A DNA stretch of 64,000 nucleotides from NCBI GenBank assembly GCA_034696485.1, contig JAQIWT010000002.1, positions 1 to 64,000 of the forward strand. The letters run 5' to 3'. Shown in pieces: positions 22,798 to 35,100 of the stretch (the stretch's first letter is position 1; each line of letters opens with the position of its first letter). The notes beneath the pieces were generated by a model that was not told where the DNA came from, made no database searches, and saw nothing but the letters and a program-made list of their open reading frames with translations. Position numbers and translations under genes: made by a program. Source of the stretch: Isohypsibius dastychi (Eukaryota; Tardigrada; Eutardigrada; Parachela; Isohypsibiidae).

Positions 22798-23099
22798 TAT
22801 CGTGGCCACATATTATTTACTTCCATTCATCAATTTTTCCCAAATATTATAATAAGTGTTGCATTTGAACAGTGGTCAAATGATACAGGAACTCATCGCC
22901 AGCTGGCAGGATAGTTTTTATCGATTTTTCATACTGTTTTGAGCCGCAATAATTTCTTGATGTTCTCACCTGAGGTCACTGAACTTGCCAAAACAAAACG
23001 CATGTTGGTTATCTGTTGTTCTCGACTGAACGTGTCAAGATCACAGCTCGAAAAGAACGCTGAAATAACTGCAGCATTTGCTCAACAGGCAGTCTCTGG

Positions 23100-23620
23100 C
23101 GGCTGAATCTTGTGTGTCCATCGCTCGAATTCGTCTTTTGTGGACATACCTACATCCACACAGGTGATGCTGTTGTTGATCGTAACAGTCACTTGACTCT
23201 GAGCGATCATGGTCAAAGATTCGTGTGCACGGTTCTCTCGGAGTGGATAGTTCAAACATCAGTTCCAGCAACGTACATAAACTTGATGTGCCAGAGATCG
23301 GGATCTGTCGCTAATCGGACTTGCTGGAACGATTCATACATTTACCATGGGTGGTCACTTTTGCACATGACCTTAGCTTCTTGGTTTGCTTCTTGACTCG
23401 TCACATCGCCTTTCGAGAACACCCCGATAGTTGCTGGGTGGGACTCGATACCATGATACACATTCCCATTCTCACCAGTTATCAAGCTGTAGTAGCAGAT
23501 TAAATATATAGCCAGTAGGTAGTTCTATTTTTTCTGCTGCAACGAGGTTGTGCATTTTTTATGCTGTGACTTCCGAATTTCGCATCAGCGGTGAGGTCAA
23601 CTTCGGAATTTAACAAATCT
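23100..23620 (+). pseudogene. Decayed tandem copy of the BTB-kelch gene (kelch part)
   Basis: Several blocks match the upstream gene in the same order. CTAATCGGACTTGCTGGAAC with its CATTTACCATGG resembles the parental GLAGKIHIFT segment. CCCGATAGTTGCTGGGTGG...GATACCATGATACA resembles the parental SCCIGPDGMIYI. TGACTTCCGAATTTCGCATC resembles the parental ATSEFRVS segment. The frames are broken by stops and shifts and no BTB part is recognisable, so I call it a degenerate tandem duplicate. Confidence 0.75.
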
Positions 23621-23796
23621 GAAAAAATCAGTACGTACCATGGTACATACAATAACCTGGGGTTTTTCAAAAACCGTTTTTGAACGCCCATACAAAACAG
23701 GATCGTTTGCTCGTTAAGTGGAGTGTGACATATATTTGTAAACAGAGTGGACAGAATGAAAAAATGTCGTGCCAGCCTAAGGATTGGGTTGTCCAT

Positions 23797-25670
23797 TTAA
23801 ATGGAATCTGGCGATTTGTAACTTACGCGCCAAATCCTTTTTCCGCCATCATCAGAAATCAGCAAAGATCCATCAGAATTAACCAGAACCCCAACCGGTC
23901 TACCCCAGACTTCATTACTGTCATCGCTCGGCAGCCATCCGGTGACGAAATCTTCATATTCATTTTCAACCGCCTTTCCATCTTTAAAGCGAATCCGGAT
24001 GATTTTGTATCCGGTTAGTTTTTGCCGGTTCCACGAACCATGAAGAGCGACAAATGCGTCGCCTTGATATTCTTCTGGAAACATATTTCCATCGTAGAAT
24101 GTCATGCCTAGTGCAGCAGAATGCGATTTAAGAAGAACGTCTGGGATTATCACTTTCGAAGCCAGGTCTCTAGGTCGCTGATTTGCTAGTCGAGGTTCGA
24201 CGTTTAAGCCGATGTAGTGGTAAGGCCATCCGTAAAACCCACCTGTGAAGAAGGAATCTTTTCACCAGTATTCGACATTGATTAAATTCAACATTCATGT
24301 TTGTGTATCAATAGTAACAAAAGCATGAACGTTTTGTTTATTTGAAAATTCGTTAGAGCGAAAATTCGTTCTTTCCGTGTTTAATTTTTGTTTATTTACG
24401 ATAGATTATGAATTTGTAATATCGTCATTTCAAAACTTTATCAAGAAATGGCAATTTCGACTTTTATTACATTGAAATTGATGTTCTTATTTAAATTAAA
24501 ATGTTTTGATAACTTTTTTAAATCTTGAAAATATCTTTGCAATAAATAAACGATGCTTTGTTTACCATCTTTTACTGAGGTGACATAATCTGGAACCAGA
24601 TCGTCACCAATTTCATCACGCTCATTCACAGCAGTCCAGAGCACTTTGGTTGTTGGATTAAATGCCAACCCAACCGGATTTCGGAGACCGCTAGCAAAAA
24701 CGCGCTGAAATTTGCCGTCTGTATCATACAGATTTATCGCGGCTCGTTTTATATCAGTTTCCGGCTCGATATTTTCCGTCGATCCGATTGACACAAACAA
24801 CTGTTTCCCATCCGGCGAAAAAATCAAATTCCGTGTCCAATGCTGATTATACCCACCTTCAAATACCAAGAAAATTTGCGATTCATTATCAAGATTTCGG
24901 CATAATATTCGGTCACAATTTTCAGAAACCGTTTTGTCAAAAAAATATCGTTGTTTTATTTTGATCTGTTTTATTTTTTTTTTCGTTTTCATCATTTCAA
25001 TTAATATTATTTTTGTCTGGATTTTTTTCTTTGTGAAGAATTTAGATCCCAACACGAGAGACAAAAATATGAAACATAGATTTCATAAATAAAAATAATA
25101 AAATCTCGTCCAAAAAGTGGTAAAAAAAGTTTCGTTTCGGTGAGATTTTTCACCGGCAGTCAGTTCGGAGAGGCGTTCCGGTTTCCCTTTCGCAGCGGTC
25201 TGTCCATCTTCATAAGGAAACCGGACAATCGAATCCGTATTCGCGACATACAAATATCCTCCATTGAAAGTCAATCCAAACGGCTGCAAAAGCTGATTCG
25301 AAAAAACAAATCTTTCATCTGCGATTCCGGCTTTTTTGGTATCTCGCAGGACAATTATCGAGTTGGCATGTGAATCGGAAACAAAAACATCCCCATTCGG
25401 TGCAAGAGCCATCATACGCGGATACCTGAAATTCCCGGTATCGGCGAAAATGTTAGCTGTGAAACCAACCGGCATCTTCAAGGTTGAGCTGGCTGATATT
25501 GGAACTATCCGCGATGGACGGCTGGCTTCCCGAGTGGCGAACGGAGCGGGAAGCGTTTTTGGGCTGGTACTGTATTTCCGGCTGACGTTGAAATGGGTGA
25601 TTTTTGGAGAAATTGCACAAAACGACCCGTTTAACCAGAACATCAGGGAACAAAACAGTATGAGAAACAT
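23797..25670 (-). CDS. Secreted sorbosone/glucose dehydrogenase-like beta-propeller protein, probable bacterial origin
   Basis: Three exons: 25670-25154, 24856-24566, 24242-23797. The start gives a signal peptide (MFLILFCSLMFWLNGSFC). The mature part matches the PQQ-type glucose/sorbosone dehydrogenase family: RYPRMMALAPNGDVFVSDSH, LQPFGLTFNGGYLYVANTDS, QHWTRNLIFSPDGKQLFVSI, VFASGLRNPVGLAFNPTTK, NERDEIGDDLVPDY, GGFYGWPYHYIG, GDAFVALHGSWNR, VWGRPVGVLVNSDGSLLISD, GGKRIWRVSYK. Both introns interrupt a glycine codon after its first base. Members are mostly bacterial and fungal and oxidise sugars with PQQ; the substrate here is unknown. Two introns and an animal-type signal peptide argue against contamination. 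An expanded AT-rich region separates exons 1 and 2. Confidence 0.9.
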
Positions 25671-26352
25671 GTTCTTGGAAAAAATCTAGTGTAGCTGTCG
25701 GAAATAATTATGATGAAACTTCGATTTGCAAATAAAATGCTCGAATGTTTTCATTCAAAGCCAAAGAATGCGAACACCCGCAGATTCAAGCCGGTTTCTA
25801 GGTCTGGGAAAAACCGCAGTATAATTTTCGTTACGCAATCTTTAATACGCAGTATGTCGTTGTCTTTCTTTCCGTGGAATATTGCAAAAACTGACCAGAT
25901 GACCGGAAGTGTTGAATTGACGAAGAACGGAATCAAATCTGAATGGTCACCTGACATACAATTAAATCCGATATTTCGATAAATTTTCGGAAAAAAATAC
26001 TTACCTAACTAAAACAAGGCTTTTCGGAAGATCAATCAGAAGAAAACATATATGGACTATGGTAGCCGGTTCTTCGAGCTTCGATTCTTTATAACACAAA
26101 AAAACAGCTTAATTGTGAACTCAAAATCAAGTGCAGAATTAAATGGAGAAGAAAAACTGTTCGGCAACCGGGTCTCAAGAAATACAAATAGAAAAAGTAA
26201 GTAAGGTTCGAAAGCCGGGACAGATGAAGACCGGTGAATTCAAATAAAATCTGCAGGAAAAACAAGTTTCTCATTATTACGCTACTGAAAATAAATGCGA
26301 AAAATCGGAGATTAATCGACAAAAAGAAACCTCAAAATTCATTTGCAGCATC
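25671..26352. other. Intergenic, no gene seen
   Basis: Upstream of the dehydrogenase and downstream of the next minus-strand gene. No supportable exon. Confidence 0.35.
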
Positions 26353-28152
26353 TTAAAATGTCTCACAGAACTTAGCCAGCATATTCTGAATATTCTCCGG
26401 CAATTTCTTCCCAGCCCCTTTGATGGCATTCTTGACCTTTTCCATCAAATCACTCAAATCCAGAATTTTTCGGATGTTGACTGGCAGACTTTGAGCAATG
26501 CTTTCCGGAAGTTGAAGATCACCGGCGACAGGAAGATTATGCATAACCTCGTAGTTCTTGTGATCCAAAACCGGCAAACCCATCGAAGCTTCCACGTTGA
26601 ACTGATGCTTTCGGACATTGCGAATACAAAGTTGCTGCAAGGTCGGCATCTCCACCTTCTTCCCAGAAACCAGACTGAGTTTGTACCGGAAGTTGATTGG
26701 GCAATCCGGAACGCAGCGAACCACCAAATCATCCAGAGCGGCAGCGACCTCAGCGATGTACGGCTGAGGAGTCTTCATTCGTGCGATGTGGGCGAAGTTG
26801 TCAGCGAACATTGAAGAATACAGATCACTGACGTTCGGAATGTCCACCGGAAGTCCGCGTTGGAAACTGCGGTAGAATGCCACGAAAAGCGCCAGGAATA
26901 CGCCGCGGTCAATGGCAGCAGTCACGTAGAATCGATCAAAGACTGGCACATTTTTCATTAACAGAAAACGAATGAATCCCACTTCCGGTCCACGTGAAAG
27001 TAAGCCCTCAGCGTACTTTTTCTGCTTCTTTAATTTCTTTAGCTGATGCGGTTTAACTTTCGGTCCTTTGCAGCCTCGAAGTGGCTTACCATCAAAAACA
27101 AACAGGCGATTGTTCATGTCTTCTTCTCGCTCCATGTTCATCCTAAATATGCAAAGTCAGATAAGAGAAACGAGAAACAATAGAAACTCACGTCAAATAT
27201 GCGTTGACCGAATGATCCCAATTTATTCCCATATCGAAAAGAATACCCACAATCTGTCGGCAGTTAGGGCACGAATGTATCATGAAATGGCAAAGAAGGC
27301 GAGGATCCATATCATCCAGGCACTTGGGATCGAGCTTCACTCCTTTCGCCTTCATGGCTTCCAACTTGTTAACAAAACCAGATCCGCTGAATTTCTCCAC
27401 CGCAACCGTCGCAACCCCGGGAACTGCCTCGAAAACCGCGACTTTGTCCATGAAGAATTCTAGCTCAGCTACGTTATCTTCCTTGTCCTCCAGAAGCAGC
27501 TTGAAGAGATGTATTTCCTCAAAAGCATACAAAGGTCTCTGCAGATTGCGATCCAGAATGCAGAGAGTCTTCCTGTTAATCTCAGTTCCATACTCCGGTG
27601 TTCCTTAAAACCAAACCTGGTTAACCTCAATCACGTGAAATTTCGGTTCCACTCACCAGGAGTGAAAGCTCTCCAGAACATTTCGTACATGGCATACCCA
27701 GCCTCCTCCTTATCAAGTTTCAACATCACACCCAAGTCAAGTCCGTTCTCCCCGATAATTCCCGGGAAAGCCTGGTTAAGTACTTCCTTTCCGCACATCG
27801 TTTCCAAGTCCTCTTCACCGACAAGTCGCAGTAAGTCCCGGACCACTCTCAGCATTCTGTCAGCGCATTCAGGATCCCGCCCGAGCGCTTCCAAGAACTT
27901 CTTTAGATATTCCTGTTTCTCCTTCACTTCCGCGTTCGACTCGTGATCTTCCCCTTGGTCGTCCTGGTCGTCGTCCGAGACTGTTGCAGTGGTTTCCTTC
28001 TTGATCAAACCTCCATGTTCTTTCACCATGGACACCAAAAAATCCAGTTCCTTCTCCTGATCTGGCGCCAACGGCGGAGAGTCATCTAAAGTTATTCCGA
28101 GGAAGGTAGCTGCCACTTGAGCGATCAGACGTTGTTCCACAGCAGGATCCAT
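26353..28152 (-). CDS. Unassigned protein with a possible C-terminal BC-box (SOCS-box-like)
   Basis: Three coding exons reading leftwards. The first starts at 28152 (MDPAVEQRLIAQVAATFLGI) and contains an acidic stretch (SDDDQDDQGEDHES). The second joins at TPG and continues LYAFEEIHLFKLLLEDKEDN; it contains LCHFMIHSCPNCRQIVGILF. The third starts near NMEREEDMNN and runs to FCETF. I do not recognise the family. GFIRFLLMKNVPVFDRFYVT and nearby segments have the rhythm of degenerate ankyrin repeats. TLQQLCIRNV fits the BC-box pattern (S/T/P-L-x3-C/S/A-x3-hydrophobic) and GLPVLDHKNY follows at about Cul5-box distance, as in ASB proteins. That would suggest an elongin-B/C substrate receptor, but this is a motif-level inference. 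A leader exon likely lies upstream, since an acceptor precedes the ATG. Confidence 0.7.
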
Positions 28153-28644
28153 AATTTCGAAAATCTGCAGGAAAACCAAACGAAAGAATTTCACGAACTG
28201 CTGACCAACTACTGAATTTTGAAACGGAGAAAATGCGAGAACAGGAAAATGGGTCAGATGAAAAAGCGGAAAAGCCTGAACTTGAAACAGATAGAGTTGG
28301 AGGCGGGACAAAATGACCATTAGCCTCCCTGTTACACAAGCCAAAAACGACACCCCTCACCCCCTCACAACCCCGACCCTCCGCCGATCTGACCACAACC
28401 GATCAGCCACCAACATTTTGACCAGCGGTCAGTGACCTCGATTATTATTAAGATAACGAACGGAAACAAAGTTTTGTTCAACAAAACGAAATCAGCAGAT
28501 TCAGAAGAAATCACTCGTAAATTAATCCATAACGAAACATGAGAAAGCAATACTCGTTCGAAACAAGACGGACAAAATCGTAGGTGTAGAAAACAATCCT
28601 TACAAAACAACAGTAAAAATCCTGCCGGAAATGGGAGCATTTTC
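28153..28644. other. Intergenic plus probable leader exon of the preceding minus-strand gene
   Basis: An acceptor (CTGCAG in the minus sense) lies about 15 bases upstream of the ATG at 28152, so a non-coding 5' exon probably sits here. No other gene is seen. Confidence 0.4.
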
Positions 28645-30635
28645 TTAGGAAACCTGTTGATTCTCCAGTGGGCATTCGCTTTCGTTTAGCATTTCGGAAT
28701 CCACTGCCAAAACTTGTTCGAGCTGGCGAGCTTGTTGTTCCGTCGCTGTTTCCGCACCGGAAGTGGTGGATACAACAGCCAACGGACCGCGTGGACTCGG
28801 CAGACAGCAGACGCTTGTGGTGCACTTCTTGCTATCGGTCGGACACTGCAAAATGCAGCTGGACAGCTTTTCCTAGAAAAGAAATGAGGTTGGAAAGAGG
28901 GAGGGAAAACGTTGTTATTCGAATTTCCGGTGGAATGAAACTCGCAAGTCAAAATGAACAATCACATGCAAACCTTTTTTTTCAAACAACAGATTTCTAA
29001 ACTCAAAAAATGAACAGAATAAAAGCAGATACAAAACCCAAACAAACAATCGTATGCTGGAGATATTCACCTTGGACGCGGAGCCATTAGCGTCTATCAA
29101 CGGATTTTCTTCGAATTCCGGCTGCATCGTTGTAGAATGGATACCGACTTCATGAAAGAACTGTTTGACTTTGACAGCGACGACCATATACTCCTGCAAC
29201 ATGAAACAGAACAATCAGCTCATGTTGAATTTACAACTTCCGGTTGGAAATTTTCACTCTTGGAATTATATAATTCCCATATCTTCGGTGATAAAAACAA
29301 GTCGCTTAACGCATTTGACAGAATTCCAACTAAAGCAAATCTGATACAACAATTGTTTACCTTCAAATTGTGACATCGGATATGAGCGGAAGCGATAATT
29401 CGATCGCCGGCCAGCTGCCAGACGTGCAGCTCGTGAACCTCTAGAACTCCCGGAATACATAATAGATTAGCTTTAATGTCCTCGATCTCGATATGAGTAG
29501 GAACAGTTTGCATGAGTATCATGGCAGATTCTCGGAGAAGAGGAACAGTGGTATAGGAGATGATCATAACCATAATAATACTCATGGCCGGATCGATAAA
29601 TTTTTCATATTCCCATTCGACGAAGTAGATAACCAGTGCGGAAATAATCACAACGCAAGATCCCAACGCGTCGCCGAGAACGTGGAGAAAAACTCCTTTC
29701 ATGTTCAGCTGTGAACTGCTTGCTGCAAAAAAACCAAATAAATTTGAGAAAACTCCGAAAAAACAAATAAGTTTCCTGTGCGAAAATGGAGTCAATCTTC
29801 CTCATTCTGACATAAAGATTCAAAAACTTCGCAGCTCAGAAAATGTTTCAATTTCTAAAATCAGATGTATCAGAAAAATCTGCGGAGGTTCCTGCTGAGA
29901 TTTGTAGTCATTTCCGGTGCGTACCAATTCGAGGTTCAGGAACTGAAAGCACAACTGTGGGCGTTTGTCCATTTGCGTCACCGTTCAAAACGACTGGGAT
30001 CACTCGATTTCCATCATTGCTGTCAAGTAGAACAGAAGGCTGCTGCGATGACAGCAACGGTTCCTCGTGTTTATCCGCATCAACATGTTCCGGCGATGTC
30101 GATGAACTGTGCTTTGCTTTCTCGTGACTGTGACTATGGCCGTGGCTGTGCCCATGCCCGTGACCATGACTGTGTTCTTAAACAAGAAGGTCAGTCTTAA
30201 AATAGTTCGGAAAAAAATATTTTAAGAAATCGACTTACGGTGGAATAACAGCAACCCAATAAGATTCACCGCCAGTCCAACACATCCGACACCCAAAACC
30301 ATCAAAGGCTGTTCAACGATATGAGGTTCATGAAGGCGCTGGATGGCTTCGACGAAAATGGAGAAACAAAGCGCGATTAAAAAGACGGAATTAACGAGAG
30401 CTCCCAACACTTCCGCTCGAGCCCATCCGAATGTATTCTTGCTACTTTTCCGTTTGGATATTCGCACAGATAGGAAAGCGACTAGGAGAGCCATAACATC
30501 ACTGAGCATGTGGAAGGAATCCGCAACCAATGCCATGGAGTGACAAAGATATCCCACGACAATTTCGACGAGGAAAAACAAGGCTGTAACAGATAACATG
30601 GCCAGCAACCGGCCAGTCTTCCCGAATTTCGCCAT
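28645..30635 (-). CDS. SLC30A1: ZnT-1-like zinc transporter (SLC30 / cation diffusion facilitator)
   Basis: Exports zinc from the cytosol, probably across the plasma membrane as in ZnT-1. The start at 30635 gives MAKFGKTGRLLAMLSVTALF. Six membrane segments are recognisable. Both zinc-site HxxxD pairs are present: HMLSD in TM2 and HVLGD in TM5, typical of zinc-selective members. The cytosolic loop between TM4 and TM5 has a histidine-rich run (HSHGHGHGHSHGHSHSHEK). The C-terminal domain includes IPGVLEVHELHVWQLAGDRI. The extreme C-terminus is cysteine-rich (CILQCP, CTTSVCC) with acidic residues, as in ZnT-1. About five exons. It is head-to-head with the aminotransferase gene across about 1.56 kb. 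Confidence 0.92.
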
Positions 30636-32193
30636 CGTCGATTTTTTCAAACGGGATTGAGAGAAATTCAGCCGTGATGCTCAGGCCATAAAACAAGGGA
30701 ATTTCGGTGGGCTGATGCGAGGCTGGCAGAAAAGCAAATAACAAACGCGTTGATCCAGATCTGTCAAGTCACAGCGCAGTTTGGGGTTCGGATCAACGCG
30801 CTCCGAAGCAATCAGCAGCAAAATGTGTAGGCAGAAACTGGGTTGTTTTATTGTCAGATGCTGGCAGAAATCGGGAAGGCAGGAGAAACAAATGGTTCGA
30901 GATCGTGAAAACGAAAGTTCGGAAACTTTGACAGAAAATGACAGTGAGTTAGCTCAAGTTGGCCCCGATTGGTATCCATTTTCTGGCTTACCTTACCATG
31001 AGGGGTGCGTTTTCAGTTGAAGGGGCAGCCGACGTTCCCCCTGGTAGTAAGCACGTGTTGAATGGATGACCTGGTAGCCGCCTTGACCCTGGCCACGGTA
31101 ATCTGATGTCTGACTCGCAAATTACAGTATCAACAGTTCTTTGATTTTAGAACAGCTTGCCACGAAGGCCGAGAGCGTTTTGTTCTTACTTGATTGTGTT
31201 CACGCTAATCTTCTATCGTTCCTGCAATCGTCGGTTTCTAGAATTTCAATCGGGATTTGATTGCTGCGGTGAAGAACTCGGCAGTCGCAATCGTTGTCTT
31301 TGGATTATTATCTCTGGATTAGTATCTGGAAATAACGTATCGCTCGGAACTGATATCCGTGAATTACAGAGGTGAGTCATAGAATTTTTCGAAGGTAGTT
31401 AATTGCACGAACACTGTGTTTGACGGGGACAGATAAGGGGAAATTCGCATGTTATCAGCTTCCGGTAAACAAATGATCGTCCAGGTGCCCGCACTGTAAA
31501 GGTTAAATTAGTTTTTGCATTAATTTTTTTAAAAATATGGATGTTTTCCCGTTCAGTACTGTATTGAGTTTGGTAAAAAAGCCTTGACGTTTTCTTCAGT
31601 TTTACTTCTAAAATCTGAAAATACTGTGGAAGAATGAAACGAACTGCATGGCGGGCGGCAGTGATTATCACTGCAGTTTCAGAATTTTTTGTGAGACATT
31701 TTCTTGTTTGAATTGTAACCGAAGAAGATAGCAAGAGTACATTCGGTATCCTTGTGATCACAACGCTGGCTGGGCTTCCGGTTGCAAATTGTTTACGTGA
31801 GTTTACAGCTGCAGCAAACGACGTCCAAGCTTATTGTGCCACACCCCCTTACCCCTTGGCATGACACGTTCGGCAAGAATGAAAATACCGAAGCTTGTTC
31901 ATTCGGCATCATAAATCCCTTTCAAATTTTCAATTTTGAAAAATCATTGAAACGATGAAGTCGCGACTAATAAGCTGGTTTGAATCTGTCGGGCTCGCGA
32001 ACAGAGGTAGACCCTCGGTAGTTTTGGAAATACTCCGACGGCGCCTGCCCATCAGCTGATATGATTTATTGAATTCTGGTTTGCATGCATCGATTCTTTC
32101 CCGAATAAACATCTTGCCTTCTTTCGCCAATTCTTATCAGCGCATAGATTTCCGTTTATCTGCACATCTGATTATCGAGAACTTGAATCGAAA
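30636..32193. other. Intergenic region between ZnT and alanine aminotransferase, no gene seen
   Basis: An 80-codon frame at about 30781-31020 shows no recognisable domain and lacks a convincing splice or poly(A) context. I do not call it a gene. The region should contain two divergent promoters, and possibly leader exons. Confidence 0.4.
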
Positions 32194-35100
32194 ATGAGTC
32201 TGTTGAGCGTTTCAGCTGAACTTGGAGCCTGTCTTTTCAGATTCGGAGTTCTTCAATCATCGCGGACGTTTTCTTCAGCATCGTGCATGTTGACTTCGCA
32301 GAATCGTCCGAAAATGCCCACAGACGTACATCCTGAAAGCCAGGGTGATCACCAAATACATAATGGAAATACGAAATCAAGTCATCGGAAAGCTTATCGG
32401 AAATCTTTGACGCTGGAAAAAATGAACCCAAATGTCAAAGTTATGGAGTATGCTGTTCGGGGACCTCTCGTTATCCGAGCTGGGGAAATTGAAACTGAGC
32501 TGAAAAATGTACGTTCTATGCGGATTGAAGTAATTGGTGTCAGACTTGATTTTTGTGATTTTTCAGGGCGTCACAAAACCGTTCAAGGAAGTCATCCGTG
32601 CGAATATCGGAGATTGTCACGCGATGGGCCAGGTTCCATTGACTTACATTCGCCAAGTACGTGAATCATGAAAATGGGTGACCAAAGTATGTTTGTTCAA
32701 ATGAATTTGGGAGCGGATTTTGCTTTGAGCGGAAAACGACTTGCAAAATTCGCCAGGTTTTCCGGAAGCTTTTCCGAGTTTTTCTTATTTGTTCGAGTTG
32801 TGTAACGTTTTTGTAATATTCCATTTGCACATCACCAATTTATAGTCATCGTATCTGAATTATGCAAGTGACGAAAGTTGTCAGCAAACTAATTTCTTAT
32901 TGATTTTTTGAGATTATTTTTCATCTGGCGTTTTTGGTGTGTTTTTTGTGATATTTTGATTTTGTATTTAGTTTTAATATCTTTAGGTGTTAGCGCTCTG
33001 CTTCTACCCGGAATTATTGAAAGATTCCTCTTACCCATCCGATGTGAAAGACCATGCAAAACGCATTTTGGCATCCTGTCGAGGTGGCAGCGTGGGTTCC
33101 TATACCGACAGCACCGGTCTCGATGTTGTTCGACATGACGTCGCCAATTTCATCCAGCGGCGAGATGGCGGGATCCCTTCCGATCCGGAAAATATTGTTC
33201 TGACAGCCGGCGCCAGTGAAGGCATCAAAGTAATCATTTCGAACGAAGAGAAATTTTTACACCAACCGGAAGTGTTTTTTCTTCAGAGTTTGCTCAAGTT
33301 GATGAACGTTGAACATGATGGTAAGCGTCCCGGAGTGATGGTGCCTATTCCCCAGTATCCTTTATACTCTGCCACAATTGCTGAATATGGAATGGAGCAG
33401 GTTGCATGATTCCGCTTGTAAGAAACCATTTCCGGTGTGACAAATTCTTGGTTGGTTTCCAGGTTGGATATTTCTTGGATGAGGACCATAACTGGGCATT
33501 GGATATCAACGAACTGAAGCGATCCGTGCAGGAAGCTAGAAATAATTGTCATCCTTCCGTTATTTGCATTATCAACCCCGGAAATCCAACCGGTCAAGTT
33601 CTGACTGAAGAAAATATTCGCGGCGTTATTGAGTTTGCTTATGAGGAGGGACTTTTTATTATGGCCGATGAGGTGAGAATTATCGCCGTTTGTAATTTTA
33701 ACGTTTTATTGACGTTTTTGGTTTCTAGGTTTATCAAGATAATGTTTATGCGCCTGGTAGCAAATTCCATTCCTTCAAGAAAGTCTTGACCGAGATGGGT
33801 GCTCCGTACAATCAAGTTGAACTGGCGTCATTCTACTCCACTTCTAAAGGTTTTATGGGAGAGTGAGTACGCTGTCAATTTTGAGAATTAACGTGTTTAA
33901 GTGTGTTTTCTCGGTCATTTTAGATGTGGAATAAGAGGTGCTTATATGGAGCTTGTCAATTTGGATGGACAGGTTATGACCATGCTGAAGAAAATGCTCT
34001 CAGCCAAGTTATGTCCGACCACTGCTGGACAGGTAATAATTACAGAATTCATCACGAAAAGAAGTTATATGGTGTTCCAATTTATGAATTAACTTATTTT
34101 CAGATTTTTTCATATTAAATTCGAGGGCATTAGGTTGAATTAGTTTTTTTGTGCACTTTGAAATATGCTTCTCCAATACAGTAGCTAGATGTACATAATT
34201 TGTTTTGGTGAAGCGACGCTATAATTTTGAACAGCATCGATGACCTTTTTTGGTTTCGGGAAGAAATATTGATTTTGACTTGGGCTCCGTTTTGCGTGGT
34301 GATTGATATTTTTTTCTCACAGGCATGCATCGACTGTGTGATCAACCCGCCAAAACCCGGTGACCCATCATACGATTTATTTATGAAAGAGAAAAGCGGC
34401 GTTTTGCAATCGCTTGCTGAGCGAGCAAAAATAGTCACAGAAACATTCAACTCGATCCCCGGCATTCACTGTAATGTTGTGCAGGGAGCTATGTATGCCT
34501 TTCCACGCTTGGATTTCCCCCAAGGCCTCATTGACAAAGCCAAGGTAATTTGAGTAATGCCTATTACACTATTCCGTCTTGTGTTTACCGAATGGGGACC
34601 TTTCTGTTGGAAAAGCAAACATTTTGTTAATTGTGACTGGGGATTACTGGGATGGTAACTGTGGGAGGGGAATATCCGGTCATATTTATAATTCACAGAT
34701 TTTGTGCCAGAAAAAATGTTTGATGGTAACTGGGCTGACTTGACCTGGAAGTTTCACTTCGGAAAATTTCACTGCTGAAATCCTTCTTGGCTCGAAAAAA
34801 TGCACCAGATTCTGGAAATGTTTCTTAGAAAACGAAACAAATTGATTCACCGAAGGATTTTGCCAAAAATGTTGTTTTGGCGGATTTCGTATTTTTCAGT
34901 CATAAATTTAATTATTGAGTGAGACTCCGAGAGCACAAAAAATGTTTACTGAATAAATGGCCAGTAAGAAGACTCAGTAGACTTTGTATGTTACTACTAG
35001 AAGAATTCTGGAATTTTCCTCATGGAAGATGAGATGGTTTCGTTGAACCGTTCTTTTGTTAGTCTTCTATTTCACGTCAAATTCGATGGCTTGCGATTGT

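Noticed and set aside
22632-22826. Poly-serine open frame on the minus strand
   Set aside because: Shadow of the Glu/Asp-encoding triplet repeat on the plus strand.
30781-31020. 79-codon frame between ZnT and aminotransferase
   Set aside because: No recognisable motif and no supporting splice or poly(A) signals.
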